Assembly: GCF_018598175.1 (NCBI RefSeq)
Contig: NZ_JAHESE010000019.1
Coordinates: 62,001 to 126,000 of the forward strand
DNA: 64,000 bases
Origin: Dawidia cretensis
GTDB taxonomy: Bacteria; Bacteroidota; Bacteroidia; Cytophagales; Cyclobacteriaceae
Reading direction: 5' to 3'
Shown: one piece after another, positions 17,801 through 25,240 of the stretch
Position numbering within the stretch: position 1 is the stretch's first letter
How the letters are laid out: each line of letters starts with the position of its first letter
Notes under the pieces: generated by a model
Seen by the model: only the letters and a program-made list of their open reading frames with translations
The model's database searches: none
What the model was told of the DNA's origin: nothing
Made by a program: the position numbers and the translations under genes

Positions 17801-18134
17801 CTGCCTGGACTGTAATGTCTTCAAAAGTAAAATTGCCATTGTTGAGGTATAGCGTGTTGGCTACCTGGTTGCCCGAAAAATAGAGATCAGGTAAGCCATC
17901 GTTATTCAGATCACCGATGGCCACACCGCCGCCGTTAAAAAAGTACGGGTAGTTCAATACGTGGTTGTCGCCTTGCTGACGCACCGTATTGGTAAACGTC
18001 ACCCCCGATTGTTGCGGCGCAATTTCTTCAAAGAGAGTAGGGGCCGATGAAGTTGTAGCGTCGTGTTTACAGCCAGCGATAAGCACGGCGCTGCACAGCA
18101 AAGGAATGAAACGTAAAAGGCAAATGGATTTCAT
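14832..18134 (-). CDS. FG-GAP/VCBS repeat lipoprotein with ASPIC-UnbV domain (CRTAC1-like)
   Basis: This 1100-residue lipoprotein begins MKSICLLRFIPLLCSAVLIAGC (lipid Cys about residue 22). Many FG-GAP repeats with Ca-binding loops of the DxNxDGxxD type follow (for example DLNNDGLPDLYF, DVNQDGWLDIYV, DFNNDGWPDLYI). They form integrin-like beta-propeller blades in at least two blocks, separated by an ASPIC/UnbV domain at about 500-580. It is expected on the cell surface. In Cytophagales such CRTAC1-type proteins very often follow SusC/SusD pairs and may bind carbohydrate or protein ligands, which is inference. A hairpin at 18181-18210 separates it from the SusD gene. A near-consensus -7 box (TATCTTTC on the minus strand, 18164-18171) suggests its own promoter. 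Confidence 0.9.
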   Translation of the reverse strand: MKSICLLRFIPLLCSAVLIAGCKHDATTSSAPTLFEEIAPQQSGVTFTNTVRQQGDNHVLNYPYFFNGGGVAIGDLNNDGLPDLYFSGNQVANTLYLNNGNFTFEDITVQAGVAVPQGWKTGVTLADVNQDGWLDIYVCRSARTDSTLRKNLLFINNHDLTFTEQAAQYGVADDSYSTQAAFFDYDKDGDPDLFVLNHSIPKYGGFSKLLAGLKHQKGDKFGSRLYRNDGGKFTDVSERAGLINNVLSFGLGLAITDFNNDGWPDLYISNDFNEEDYLYINQRDGTFKNTITTATGHVSLFSMGSDAADINNDGLTDLITLDMLPESNERIKLSSGDDNYDKYNLLLEAGFHDQIMRNMLQINNGDGTFSEIGQLAGVSNTDWSWAALFNDYDGDGWKDLYITNGYEKDYTNMQFLKFTVDEQVKARTTGTAPNLQLILDQMPAIQVGNCVFKNNGNLTFTKMNAPWGVTRQYKSNGAAYADLDNDGDPDLVVNTLNEPAVLYRNRSVDDHQARFLTVDLRKRNAGRTLAGTQVTVYQPGRVQHYAFEPVRGFQSCSYTPMQIGLGADSVDSVRITWPDNKSQHFTKVSNTLEPDYAQATARYRSPSTAKPFFTLTPAPAWQHVPSGVNDFKRQFLLPRMYSRSGPRMAQGDVNHDGLEDLYLCGPQGQRGTVLLQRKDGTFTEAAVPVFEQDKVYQDEDAAFFDADGDGDADLYVVSGGYQFQPNDAILQDRLYLNNGHGQFIRGTLPTETLAGSCITVLDADDDKDMDVFVGTGITPGQYPIASASLLLMNNGKGAFTSSTDGLFAGLGMVRDAKAADINSDGKTDLIVAGEWTPVRTLINQGGAAFTDATATFLAGNTTGWWNCLKVEDLDGDGDVDIVAGNYGANHQYNVTAEHPATLVYKDFNKDNQVDPFFCYYIGDQSYPFASRDEALGQVTFLKPRFNDYTSYANATLNTMFKPEELEGATTLSAPSLYTSYFENQGGRFVQHELPVQAQFAPVYAIATSDVDHDGDTDLILAGNETNVRVRVGRSDALSGAVLLNDGKGNFSYLPQNRSGLQLRHDTRALAVIAAGGSTLLMSGATGQPLTCYRLAQRPRP

Positions 18135-18180
18135 GCCGCGAAGGGATAAGGTTCAGGTATACCGAAAGATAAAAATGAAA

Positions 18181-18210
18181 AAGGTCAGGCAGTGTATACC
18201 GCCTGACCTT
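18181..18210 (-). terminator. Terminator after the second SusCD operon
   Basis: A 10-bp perfect stem (18181-18190 and 18201-18210, core GGTCAGGC/GCCTGACC) is flanked by T-rich sequence on both strands. It lies 22 bp past the SusD stop and can terminate the minus-strand SusCD transcript. Confidence 0.8.
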
Positions 18211-18232
18211 TTTTATAGAGGATTTTTGAGCA

Positions 18233-19834
18233 CTAATTGCGAGGAATGACGTCCCACCACAACGGCGTCTGCGAGTCGTCCGGGCCGTTGAGCAAAGCTT
18301 CGCCACTGGCAACGCCATCGGGGTTGATCCCGCGCTCCGATTCGAGGAACGGAATGCGGCGCAGCCATTGCGAAGAGGGGTTTCCAATCAGCGGGTTGTC
18401 GGAGTTTACCACCGGGTACAGTTTCAGCTTATGACTGCGGCGGTAGTCGGCCCAGGCTTCCACTCCGTCGGGGAAGAGCGCGATCCATTTCTGGGTGGCT
18501 ATCTGCTCTTCCTGGACGTCCAGGGTGCTACCGAATGCAACGGGAATATCCGTCATCGCCGGCGAGTCGAAGAAATCGTCGGGCTCGATGGGTGTGTTGG
18601 CACTGGCGGCGTATGCCGCGGCTTGACCGGCCGTGAAGCCCCATTGCAGGAACGACTGGGTGATGCCCGCCTCATAGTATTCCTGGGGTGTGCTGCCGCC
18701 CATATTCCAGTTTTTCAGAGCGCCTTCTGCACGCAGGAACCAGGCCTCTGCGGAACACATAACGTTCTGAGGCGTAGAGTTGTAGCTTGCTATACCACCG
18801 GCCGCTACAGGCGACCAGCGGGGTCCCTGCTGGGAAAGCGAATCCGTATGGTTAACAGCCGCTGCCATCTGACCAGGAGTCATACCGTTACGTACACCGT
18901 CATATTCGCGACGAACTTCCGTGCCGCCGATCACCACAGGGTGAGGTAGATAATATTCCGATATACGCGGGTCTTCGTATCCTTTCAGCACCGATTCCAT
19001 CGATGCGCTCATGCGAAATTCGTTCCACTGCATAATAGCCAGTCCGTTGCCATCGCCTCCGTTCAGCGAACGCTGTACCAGCGCGTCGTCGGTAGGGCTC
19101 TCTTCCATCACACCACCGGCAACAGCAGCTTCCGCCTCGGTTTGCGCACGCCCCGGGTTTACGTTTGAAATGCGCATGGCTAGCCGAAGCCGTAGTGTAT
19201 TGGCGAATTTTATCCAAAGGTCTACATCACCGCCATACAGGATGTCGTAGTTTCCGAACGGAGTTTCTGCACGTTTCCCCTCCAGTACAGTAACGGCAGC
19301 GGATAGTCGTTCAAAGAAGTTATTGTAGATTGCGTCTTGTGCATCATACGGTACGACGTCACTGTCTTGTAAAATCTGCGTGTAAGGGATTGGGCCCCAA
19401 TAGTCCGTCACCCGGTGGAATGCATATACCCACCAGATACTGGCCAACTGGTATTCTGCAGTGGAAGGATCCGTCAATTGAAATATAGCATCAAGTTGTG
19501 GTGCAACCTGCGTGTAGATCGGATTGAATGCGGCCCCCACCCAGTTCTGGTTGATGACCAGACGGTCAGAACCGAAGGAGCTCGCGGTACAGGCAAAATA
19601 TTGCGCATACTGGTCGGCAAAAAGGTTCTGTGCGATCTGGTAATTGTTCTGGTTGTTCGGGGCCACCGACAAGGCCTTGCTGAACAGGAACGGAATTTCC
19701 GCTGCCGTCATCACGGTCACATTTCGTTTGTCGGTATTGATGCTCTCGTAGCTCTCCGTACACGCCAGCAACAACATGCAACTGCCCAGCAACATACAGG
19801 TGGCGCGGAGTATATAGCGTTTTGTTTTTTTCAT
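18233..19834 (-). CDS. SusD/RagB-family lipoprotein (second pair)
   Basis: This is about 533 residues from the internal ATG (MKKTKRYILRATCMLLGSC). A farther ATG at 19846 adds four residues (MTIL) and sits only 7 bp from the SusC stop. The lipoprotein signal ends MLLLAC with the lipid Cys near 25, followed by TESYESINTDKRN. SusD-like signatures include YQIAQNLFADQYAQYF, KFANTLRLRLAMRIS and QKWIALFPDGVEAWADYRR near the C-terminus, closely parallel to the SusD at 10810. It is co-transcribed with the SusC gene immediately upstream and serves as its substrate-binding lid. Confidence 0.93.
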   Translation of the reverse strand: MKKTKRYILRATCMLLGSCMLLLACTESYESINTDKRNVTVMTAAEIPFLFSKALSVAPNNQNNYQIAQNLFADQYAQYFACTASSFGSDRLVINQNWVGAAFNPIYTQVAPQLDAIFQLTDPSTAEYQLASIWWVYAFHRVTDYWGPIPYTQILQDSDVVPYDAQDAIYNNFFERLSAAVTVLEGKRAETPFGNYDILYGGDVDLWIKFANTLRLRLAMRISNVNPGRAQTEAEAAVAGGVMEESPTDDALVQRSLNGGDGNGLAIMQWNEFRMSASMESVLKGYEDPRISEYYLPHPVVIGGTEVRREYDGVRNGMTPGQMAAAVNHTDSLSQQGPRWSPVAAGGIASYNSTPQNVMCSAEAWFLRAEGALKNWNMGGSTPQEYYEAGITQSFLQWGFTAGQAAAYAASANTPIEPDDFFDSPAMTDIPVAFGSTLDVQEEQIATQKWIALFPDGVEAWADYRRSHKLKLYPVVNSDNPLIGNPSSQWLRRIPFLESERGINPDGVASGEALLNGPDDSQTPLWWDVIPRN

Positions 19835-19853
19835 AAGTATTGTCATTGAATGC

Positions 19854-22800
19854 TTAGAACGTAAGTGTCAGATTACAACCCAGGCTGCGCGTAGAAGGAA
19901 GCGTTGCAATCTGAATTCCTTGATAGTTACCATTGCCCATGCTCATATCGGGATCTATTTGCATCTTGCGTTTGCCAAGTCCGGGTATATCCAGAAGCGA
20001 CTCGCCGCGGTACAGCCACGCCAGGTTTCTGGCGACGATCGAAAATTTAGCTGAACGGATCAAAAAGTTGGCAGGAACCGGTATGTTGTAGCCGATGCTC
20101 AACTCGCGGATGCGGAAGTTGGTGGCATCATAGGCAAATACCTCGCCTACGCCATAACGTTTTCCGGCAACGATGTTGTCACCGGCCGACCAGAATCGTT
20201 CGGCTGTAACGTTGGTTGCTACAGGGGTGCCGTTGGCATCAACACCACCGAGGTTCCAGCCTTCCTCGCGGTTGCTGGCCGTTACTTCGGCGATGCCACT
20301 GTTAGCCAGGTTCATCTCGGTTGCGTCAACCACGATGCCTCCGATACGACCGTCTATCAGCACGCGTGCTGAGAAGTTCTTATAGGTGAAGGAGTTTGTA
20401 ATACCCATGGTAGCCTTCGGGTTGAAATTCCCGAGGTAAGTTTGCGAGCCGTCGGTCGTCGGAAGCCCGGCAGTCGGAGTGCCTTCAGGGGAAACGACAA
20501 GCTGGCCTGCGGCATTGCGGAGCCAGTGTTTACCATACAGATCACCATAGCTCCCGCCTTTTATAGCGATGGGAGTCGCCAGGCGGCCATAGCCGGTGCC
20601 GCCGCCCAGGAAAAACTCGCCGTCCGGAAGAGAAGGGTCTATTTCAATTACCTTGTTTCGGTTTAAACCAAAGTTATAGGTAATATCCCAGCTGAAATCT
20701 CCGCTCTTGACAGGAGTACCGCTCAACACGGCTTCGATGCCCTGGTTCTGAATGTTACCCGCATTGAAGTACTTGGATTCGTAGCCTGTGCCAACAGGTT
20801 GACGTGCTTGAAGAAGTTGGTTGCGGGAGTTACTCTTATAGTAAGAAAATGTGAGCCCGAGACGCCCTTCCAGGAAACGTGCATCAAGCCCGAACTCGAT
20901 ATTGGTTACCTCTTCGGGTTTTAAGTCTGCAAGAGCTTGTGTGTATTGACGGTGCAGAAAGCCATTGCCTGCACCCGCTTCATATGGATACGACGGATTG
21001 ATAATGAATGGCTGGCCTCCGTTACCTACCACGGCGAAGTTTGCATTTAGTTTAAGAAACGATATTGCTTGCGGCATTGTCACCAGATCGGAGATCACGC
21101 CTGAAAGGCCGATCGACGGGTAGAACACATTATACGGATCAGGAAGTGACGAGAACCAGTCATTCCGGCCTGTTACTTCTAAGAAAATGGCTTCCTTATA
21201 CGCAAAGCTGAGCTGTCCGAAAACTGCCTGCACCTGTTGGTGAAAGAGATTTGATGCGTCGTAAGGATAATTAAAAGACTTTCCGTTCGACATGAGAAAC
21301 AGGTTGGGGACGTTCAGGCCGTTCGCCTGCGAAATGTTGCGCTCATGTTGTTTGTCCTGGTAGATGGCACCGGCGCGGTAGTCCAGCTTTAAATCTTTAT
21401 TCAGATCAAACGCGCCGTAAAAATTCAGATCATACCACTGTTGCGTGGCGACCATGTCCATGCGTTCGTAGAGACCACCGGCTGTCGTGGCCCATAACAA
21501 CGTGCCGTCCGAGTATTTTGAATTCCCCATGTCAATTTGTTTGTCCAGATTGGCGCGGCCCGAAATCCCAAACTTCTTGCTGAATTCATATTTCGCCGAA
21601 ATAAAACCCATGATGCGGTTTCGTGTCTCATTGATGCTCGTCATCTCTGTCATCCAATAAGGATTTTGATAAATGGACGAGAGCGTGGCAGGCCAGGGGG
21701 CCGGGGCCGGGGTGCCTACTTCGATAGGAGCCAGATATTGTTTAACATCGCCAAGGCTCATACTCCGGGGCACCTGGTAGAGGTCGCTTACCGGCGCGTT
21801 TTCTTCACCCGTACGAGGGCGGCTATCGATGTCCTGGTAGATATAGGTCAACTTCGCATCGGTGGAAAATTTGCTGCTGATCTGATTGGTCAGGCGCACC
21901 GTAGTCGTGTGCCGTTTCATGTCGTTGTTGGGTATAATCCCCTTCACATTGTTATTGGTGTACGACAAATACGTCTGCATTTTTTCCGAACCACCTTGTA
22001 CGCTGATGGAGTTGTTCAAATTTACGCCTGTCTTGAAGAAATCCTTGATATTGTCCTTTTGAGGACTGTAGGTACGCTCTTCGCCCATGAGATTCGTATA
22101 GGTCTGCCCGTCCATACGTGCACCCCAGCTGCTACCGGATGCCATGGTTAGCGCTCCCTCTATACCCTGTCCATATGTATTTTGTACGGCTGGAAGAGCA
22201 AACGGCCTTTCAGCGGTTATCCCAGAGTTTATATTAACGGTGAATCTATCCTTCGTACCCTTCTTTGTCGTAATGACCACAACGCCGTTACCTGCTTCGC
22301 TGCCGTAGAGAGCAGCGGCAGAGGCACCGCGAAGAACGGTGACCGACTCGATATCGTCCGGATTGATGTTGGAAGCCCCGTCGGAGTTCTGTACCGCGCC
22401 GAAGTCGTTGCTCGCAGGAGAAAGCGATACGTTGTTGATAGGAATACCGTCGACCACGATCAGCGCATTGTTGCTTCCCTGCAGCGAGCGGTTACCACGC
22501 ATGACAAAACGTGCCCCACTACCCGGGCCACCCGAGCCCTGCGTGATCTGCACGTTAGCAATCTTACCCTGCAGCGAGTTTACAAAGTTGTTCGCATCGC
22601 GAACTTCTGTCAATTGCTGCGCCTTAACCGTCTGGGTAGAGTACACCAGCGTCTTGGCCTCCCGTTGCACGCCAAGGGCCGTCACGACCACCTCGCCCAG
22701 TTGGGAGATATCCTCCGACAGCACCACGTCAACGGACGTCCTACCAGCCAGTGGTACATCCTGCGTGGCGTACCCGATAAACGAAATAGTAAGCGTGGCG

Positions 22801-23006
22801 CTCGACACATCGGGAACGCTCAGAGTGAAACGGCCGTCCGTGTCAGTAGCCGTACCGGTAGTCGAGCCTTTCAACAGAATCGACACACCCGGCATAGCAG
22901 CGCCGTCACTGGCAGAAGTGACCCTGCCAGTCACGGTCTGCCCATACGCCACCGCGGTTGTTAGCCACAACAACAGCATAGACGTAAGTCGTAGACTTCT
23001 TCTCAT
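19854..23006 (-). CDS. SusC/RagA-family TonB-linked outer membrane transporter (second pair)
   Basis: This 1050-residue TonB-dependent transporter has a signal peptide (about 1-22, ending AYGQ). The carboxypeptidase-D-like regulatory domain covers about 23-100 (VTGRVTSASDGAAMPGVSIL). The hinge EVVVTALGVQREAKTLVYS is the standard SusC signature. The plug carries NALIVVDGIPIN and VLRGASAAALYGSEAGNGV, and the barrel ends in NLTLTF. It forms an operon with the SusD gene below it. No glycoside hydrolase lies next to this pair, so the substrate cannot be guessed. The FG-GAP lipoprotein downstream is the only obvious partner. Confidence 0.95.
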   Translation of the reverse strand: MRRSLRLTSMLLLWLTTAVAYGQTVTGRVTSASDGAAMPGVSILLKGSTTGTATDTDGRFTLSVPDVSSATLTISFIGYATQDVPLAGRTSVDVVLSEDISQLGEVVVTALGVQREAKTLVYSTQTVKAQQLTEVRDANNFVNSLQGKIANVQITQGSGGPGSGARFVMRGNRSLQGSNNALIVVDGIPINNVSLSPASNDFGAVQNSDGASNINPDDIESVTVLRGASAAALYGSEAGNGVVVITTKKGTKDRFTVNINSGITAERPFALPAVQNTYGQGIEGALTMASGSSWGARMDGQTYTNLMGEERTYSPQKDNIKDFFKTGVNLNNSISVQGGSEKMQTYLSYTNNNVKGIIPNNDMKRHTTTVRLTNQISSKFSTDAKLTYIYQDIDSRPRTGEENAPVSDLYQVPRSMSLGDVKQYLAPIEVGTPAPAPWPATLSSIYQNPYWMTEMTSINETRNRIMGFISAKYEFSKKFGISGRANLDKQIDMGNSKYSDGTLLWATTAGGLYERMDMVATQQWYDLNFYGAFDLNKDLKLDYRAGAIYQDKQHERNISQANGLNVPNLFLMSNGKSFNYPYDASNLFHQQVQAVFGQLSFAYKEAIFLEVTGRNDWFSSLPDPYNVFYPSIGLSGVISDLVTMPQAISFLKLNANFAVVGNGGQPFIINPSYPYEAGAGNGFLHRQYTQALADLKPEEVTNIEFGLDARFLEGRLGLTFSYYKSNSRNQLLQARQPVGTGYESKYFNAGNIQNQGIEAVLSGTPVKSGDFSWDITYNFGLNRNKVIEIDPSLPDGEFFLGGGTGYGRLATPIAIKGGSYGDLYGKHWLRNAAGQLVVSPEGTPTAGLPTTDGSQTYLGNFNPKATMGITNSFTYKNFSARVLIDGRIGGIVVDATEMNLANSGIAEVTASNREEGWNLGGVDANGTPVATNVTAERFWSAGDNIVAGKRYGVGEVFAYDATNFRIRELSIGYNIPVPANFLIRSAKFSIVARNLAWLYRGESLLDIPGLGKRKMQIDPDMSMGNGNYQGIQIATLPSTRSLGCNLTLTF

Positions 23007-23086
23007 AATTGTAGTTTGGGTTTTGGGTTAGTAAATATTTCGAATCGACATGCTCAAACGGAATTTTGTGCATATCGATTGCTCAG

Positions 23087-23122
23087 TAAAGATATAATGT
23101 TTTGAAACTAAAACAAGCAAAA
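23087..23122 (-). promoter_or_regulatory. Candidate promoter of the second SusCD operon
   Basis: On the minus strand, TTTTG (23118-23122) and TATCTTTA (23087-23094) resemble the -33 and -7 elements with a 23-bp spacer. As at 7664-7671, the -7 box ends in A instead of G. The predicted leader is about 75 nt. Confidence 0.35.
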
Positions 23123-23126
23123 GTGA

Positions 23127-23144
23127 GTGTGCGTGTACGCACAC
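23127..23144. repeat. Palindrome upstream of the second susC-like gene
   Basis: GTGTGCGT (23127-23134) and ACGCACAC (23137-23144) form an 8-bp perfect inverted repeat around a 2-bp centre, just upstream of the candidate -33 element. Its right part, GTGTACGCACAC, is identical to 7570-7581 upstream of the other SusC gene. It is a candidate operator. Confidence 0.45.
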
Positions 23145-23285
23145 ATGCAACCGTGTGTGTAGAAGCACAAGGTTTTGAAAGGTCAGAATAACGTTTTCGA
23201 TCGTGTGCAGGGCGTAATTATGAAATCACCCAACGGAGATAAAAGTTTAAAAAAGTTGGGAATAGTGCCCGTAAAAAATGCCATG

Positions 23286-23330
23286 AAGACCCATATCCAT
23301 ACCGTATTGCGGGTGATATGGGTCTTTTTT
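23286..23330 (+). terminator. Plus-strand intrinsic terminator between two minus-strand genes
   Basis: AAGACCCATATC (23286-23297) pairs perfectly with GATATGGGTCTT (23315-23326), followed by a T run only in the plus direction. Both flanking genes are on the minus strand, so this hairpin would end a plus-strand transcript arising within the 330-bp gap 23007-23336 or antisense to SusC. It may also be a weak bidirectional terminator, since it lies just past the aminotransferase stop. Confidence 0.7.
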
Positions 23331-23336
23331 TATCCT

Positions 23337-24575
23337 CTATTGGATTAATTTTTCAAAACACGACAAAAAAAGATGGAGCTCGTGCTCCGTCGTCAGGTAG
23401 TGCGGCGACGCCCGCAGCGCCCAGGAAACGCCCTTTTCATCAAAGTCCAGCACCGCAAAATCGCGGTAGCTCGGAACGATGTTAATATGCTGATTCCGCA
23501 GTTGCTGCACCAAAGACACCGGCTCGCCACCCGTCACCGTAAAAGTCACTAACCCGCAAACATCCGGACCATGGTCCAATACCCACACACCCGGCAAAGA
23601 TTGTAGCCCCTGGCGCAGATCGTTGGCCAACATCTTAACGCGACGCTCAATGCGGTCTTCGCCTATCGCCAAACAATATTCAATTGCCCTGCTGCTACCC
23701 AGCACCAGCGCATACGCAAACTCCCAGTCTTCAAAACGCGTGGCATCCGGCTGCGGCACATAGAGGTTTTTCTCTTTCCAGGTCGCACCGCGCATATCCA
23801 GAAACAACGGTTCCAGTCCTGCATGCAGGGCCTTGTCAGATATATAGAGAAAACCGGTGCCACGAGGCCCCCGCAAAAACTTACGCGTGGTCACACTCAG
23901 AAAGTCACAGTGTAAACGGTGTACATCGAGCTTCATCTGGCCCGCCGACTGACAGGCATCCAACAGATAATAGGTTTCCGGATATTGGGCAGCGATCTTT
24001 CCGATAGCATATACCGGCTGCACCAGTCCCGCATTGGTCGGCACGTGGGTAATGGCCAGCAGCCGCGGCCGCAGCACGCGCAGCTTTACGTCAAGGTCCT
24101 CTAACGACACGCCGCCCTCCGGTGCATTCTCCACGTGTACCACCTGCACACCAAACCGTTTCCGGCAGGACAGGAACTGAATTTGGTTGGAGACAAAGTC
24201 GTCTTGAGTAGTTAAGATTACATCGTCCCTTCGGAAGGGAATAGACGACAGTGCACGACTATACGAATCGGTGGCGCTCGATGTAAACGCAATGTTGCCG
24301 GGTTTGGTGTTGAGCAATCGTGCCGCCTGCGTGTAGAAAGATCGTACTTCACGCTCGCGCAAGGCCGCGGCCTCATAACCACCGATACGTGCTTCCACGT
24401 CGAGGTGGTCGTGCAGGGCCTGGATCACGGGCGTTGGCATCAGACCGGCGCCGGCATAGTTGAGGTGGACAACATGACTACAACCCGGCGTGTCGCGCCG
24501 CAGCGCATCGATCTCGGCCGGTGTAAATGGAGTGACAGACAAGTCTTCAGATAAAGTTGATTGAAATTGATTCAT
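23337..24575 (-). CDS. Class V PLP-dependent aminotransferase
   Basis: This 412-residue fold-type I PLP enzyme belongs to the aminotransferase class V group (cysteine desulfurase/isopenicillin-N epimerase/kynureninase relatives). Visible landmarks are HLNYAGAGLMP near the N-terminus, the phosphate-binding SSATDSYSRA region, the cofactor-ring Asp in LLDACQSAGQ, and the Schiff-base lysine K232 in TTRKFLRGPRGTGFLY. The length and the NYAGAG start favour the isopenicillin-N-epimerase-like branch, whose members act on varied amino acids. It is divergent from an Lrp/AsnC regulator, which suggests amino-acid-responsive control. The exact substrate cannot be read from the sequence. Confidence 0.88.
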   Translation of the reverse strand: MNQFQSTLSEDLSVTPFTPAEIDALRRDTPGCSHVVHLNYAGAGLMPTPVIQALHDHLDVEARIGGYEAAALREREVRSFYTQAARLLNTKPGNIAFTSSATDSYSRALSSIPFRRDDVILTTQDDFVSNQIQFLSCRKRFGVQVVHVENAPEGGVSLEDLDVKLRVLRPRLLAITHVPTNAGLVQPVYAIGKIAAQYPETYYLLDACQSAGQMKLDVHRLHCDFLSVTTRKFLRGPRGTGFLYISDKALHAGLEPLFLDMRGATWKEKNLYVPQPDATRFEDWEFAYALVLGSSRAIEYCLAIGEDRIERRVKMLANDLRQGLQSLPGVWVLDHGPDVCGLVTFTVTGGEPVSLVQQLRNQHINIVPSYRDFAVLDFDEKGVSWALRASPHYLTTEHELHLFLSCFEKLIQ

Positions 24576-24602
24576 AAGCGTAATCGTAAAAGGTTAAGGA
24601 TG

Positions 24603-24639
24603 CAAAACTACCGGCGACGCCGGGCGTGATTTCTGCAAA
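24603..24639 (-). promoter_or_regulatory. Promoter of the aminotransferase gene
   Basis: On the minus strand TAGTTTTG (24603-24610) is a perfect -7 box and TTTG (24636-24639) a -33 candidate with a rather long 25-bp spacer. The predicted leader is about 20 nt. Confidence 0.5.
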
Positions 24640-24674
24640 GACGGGAGGCAAACGCTTTTTTACGGTATCTTTAA

Positions 24675-24689
24675 TACCCTAAACGGGTA
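24675..24689. promoter_or_regulatory. Candidate Lrp-type operator
   Basis: TACCC (24675-24679) and GGGTA (24685-24689) form a short inverted repeat 9 bp before the regulator ATG. It is suitably placed for autoregulation, but the arms are only 5 bp. Confidence 0.3.
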
Positions 24690-24697
24690 AAAAACGC

Positions 24698-25156
24698 ATG
24701 GACGTTGATCAGTTCGATAAACACCTTCTCCGGTTGCTGCAACAAAACAACCGGCTTACCGCCGACGAGCTTGCGCAGGAAGTAGGGCTTAGCGCATCGG
24801 CCGTACAACGGCGATTGAAACGCTTGCGCGAAGACAAGATCATCGAAGCCGACGTGTCCATCATTGCACCCGCCGTCGCCGGCATCGCCATCACCTGCAT
24901 TGTCGACGTCATCCTCGAACAGGGAAACTCCAAAGCGCTCGATAAGTTTAAAGCCACCATGCTGGCGCAACCCGAAGTGCAGCAATGTTATTTTGTCACC
25001 GGCAACTACGACTTCATTCTCCTGGTCAACACACGTACCATGCAGGAGTACGAAGCCTTTGTCAAAAAATGGCTCATGGACAACAGCAACGTCAAGCATT
25101 TTTATACCCACGTGGTCATGGACCGGGTCAAGGTCAGCCACAGCCTGACGCTATAA
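24698..25156 (+). CDS. Lrp/AsnC-family transcriptional regulator
   Basis: This 152-residue protein has the usual family length. The N-terminal helix-turn-helix reads FDKHLLRLLQQNNRLTADEL followed by VGLSASAVQRRLKRLRE. A C-terminal RAM/AsnC ligand-binding domain (about 65-150) contains CYFVTGNYDFILLVNTRTM. Family members form octamers and sense amino acids. Divergence from the class V aminotransferase across 122 bp suggests that it controls that gene and perhaps itself. Confidence 0.92.
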   Translation: MDVDQFDKHLLRLLQQNNRLTADELAQEVGLSASAVQRRLKRLREDKIIEADVSIIAPAVAGIAITCIVDVILEQGNSKALDKFKATMLAQPEVQQCYFVTGNYDFILLVNTRTMQEYEAFVKKWLMDNSNVKHFYTHVVMDRVKVSHSLTL

Positions 25157-25240
25157 TTAATAGAAACTTAATGTCCTGCATACCCGTTCGCCTGGCAATC
25201 CTCCCAATCTTTGCACGTAACCCGATTTTTTAAACTATAT

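Noticed and set aside
14832-18134. Apparent repeats in the FG-GAP gene, considered as a tandem or CRISPR-like array
   Set aside because: The repeats are degenerate and follow the codon phase of DxNxDG calcium loops. There are no constant repeats with unique spacers.
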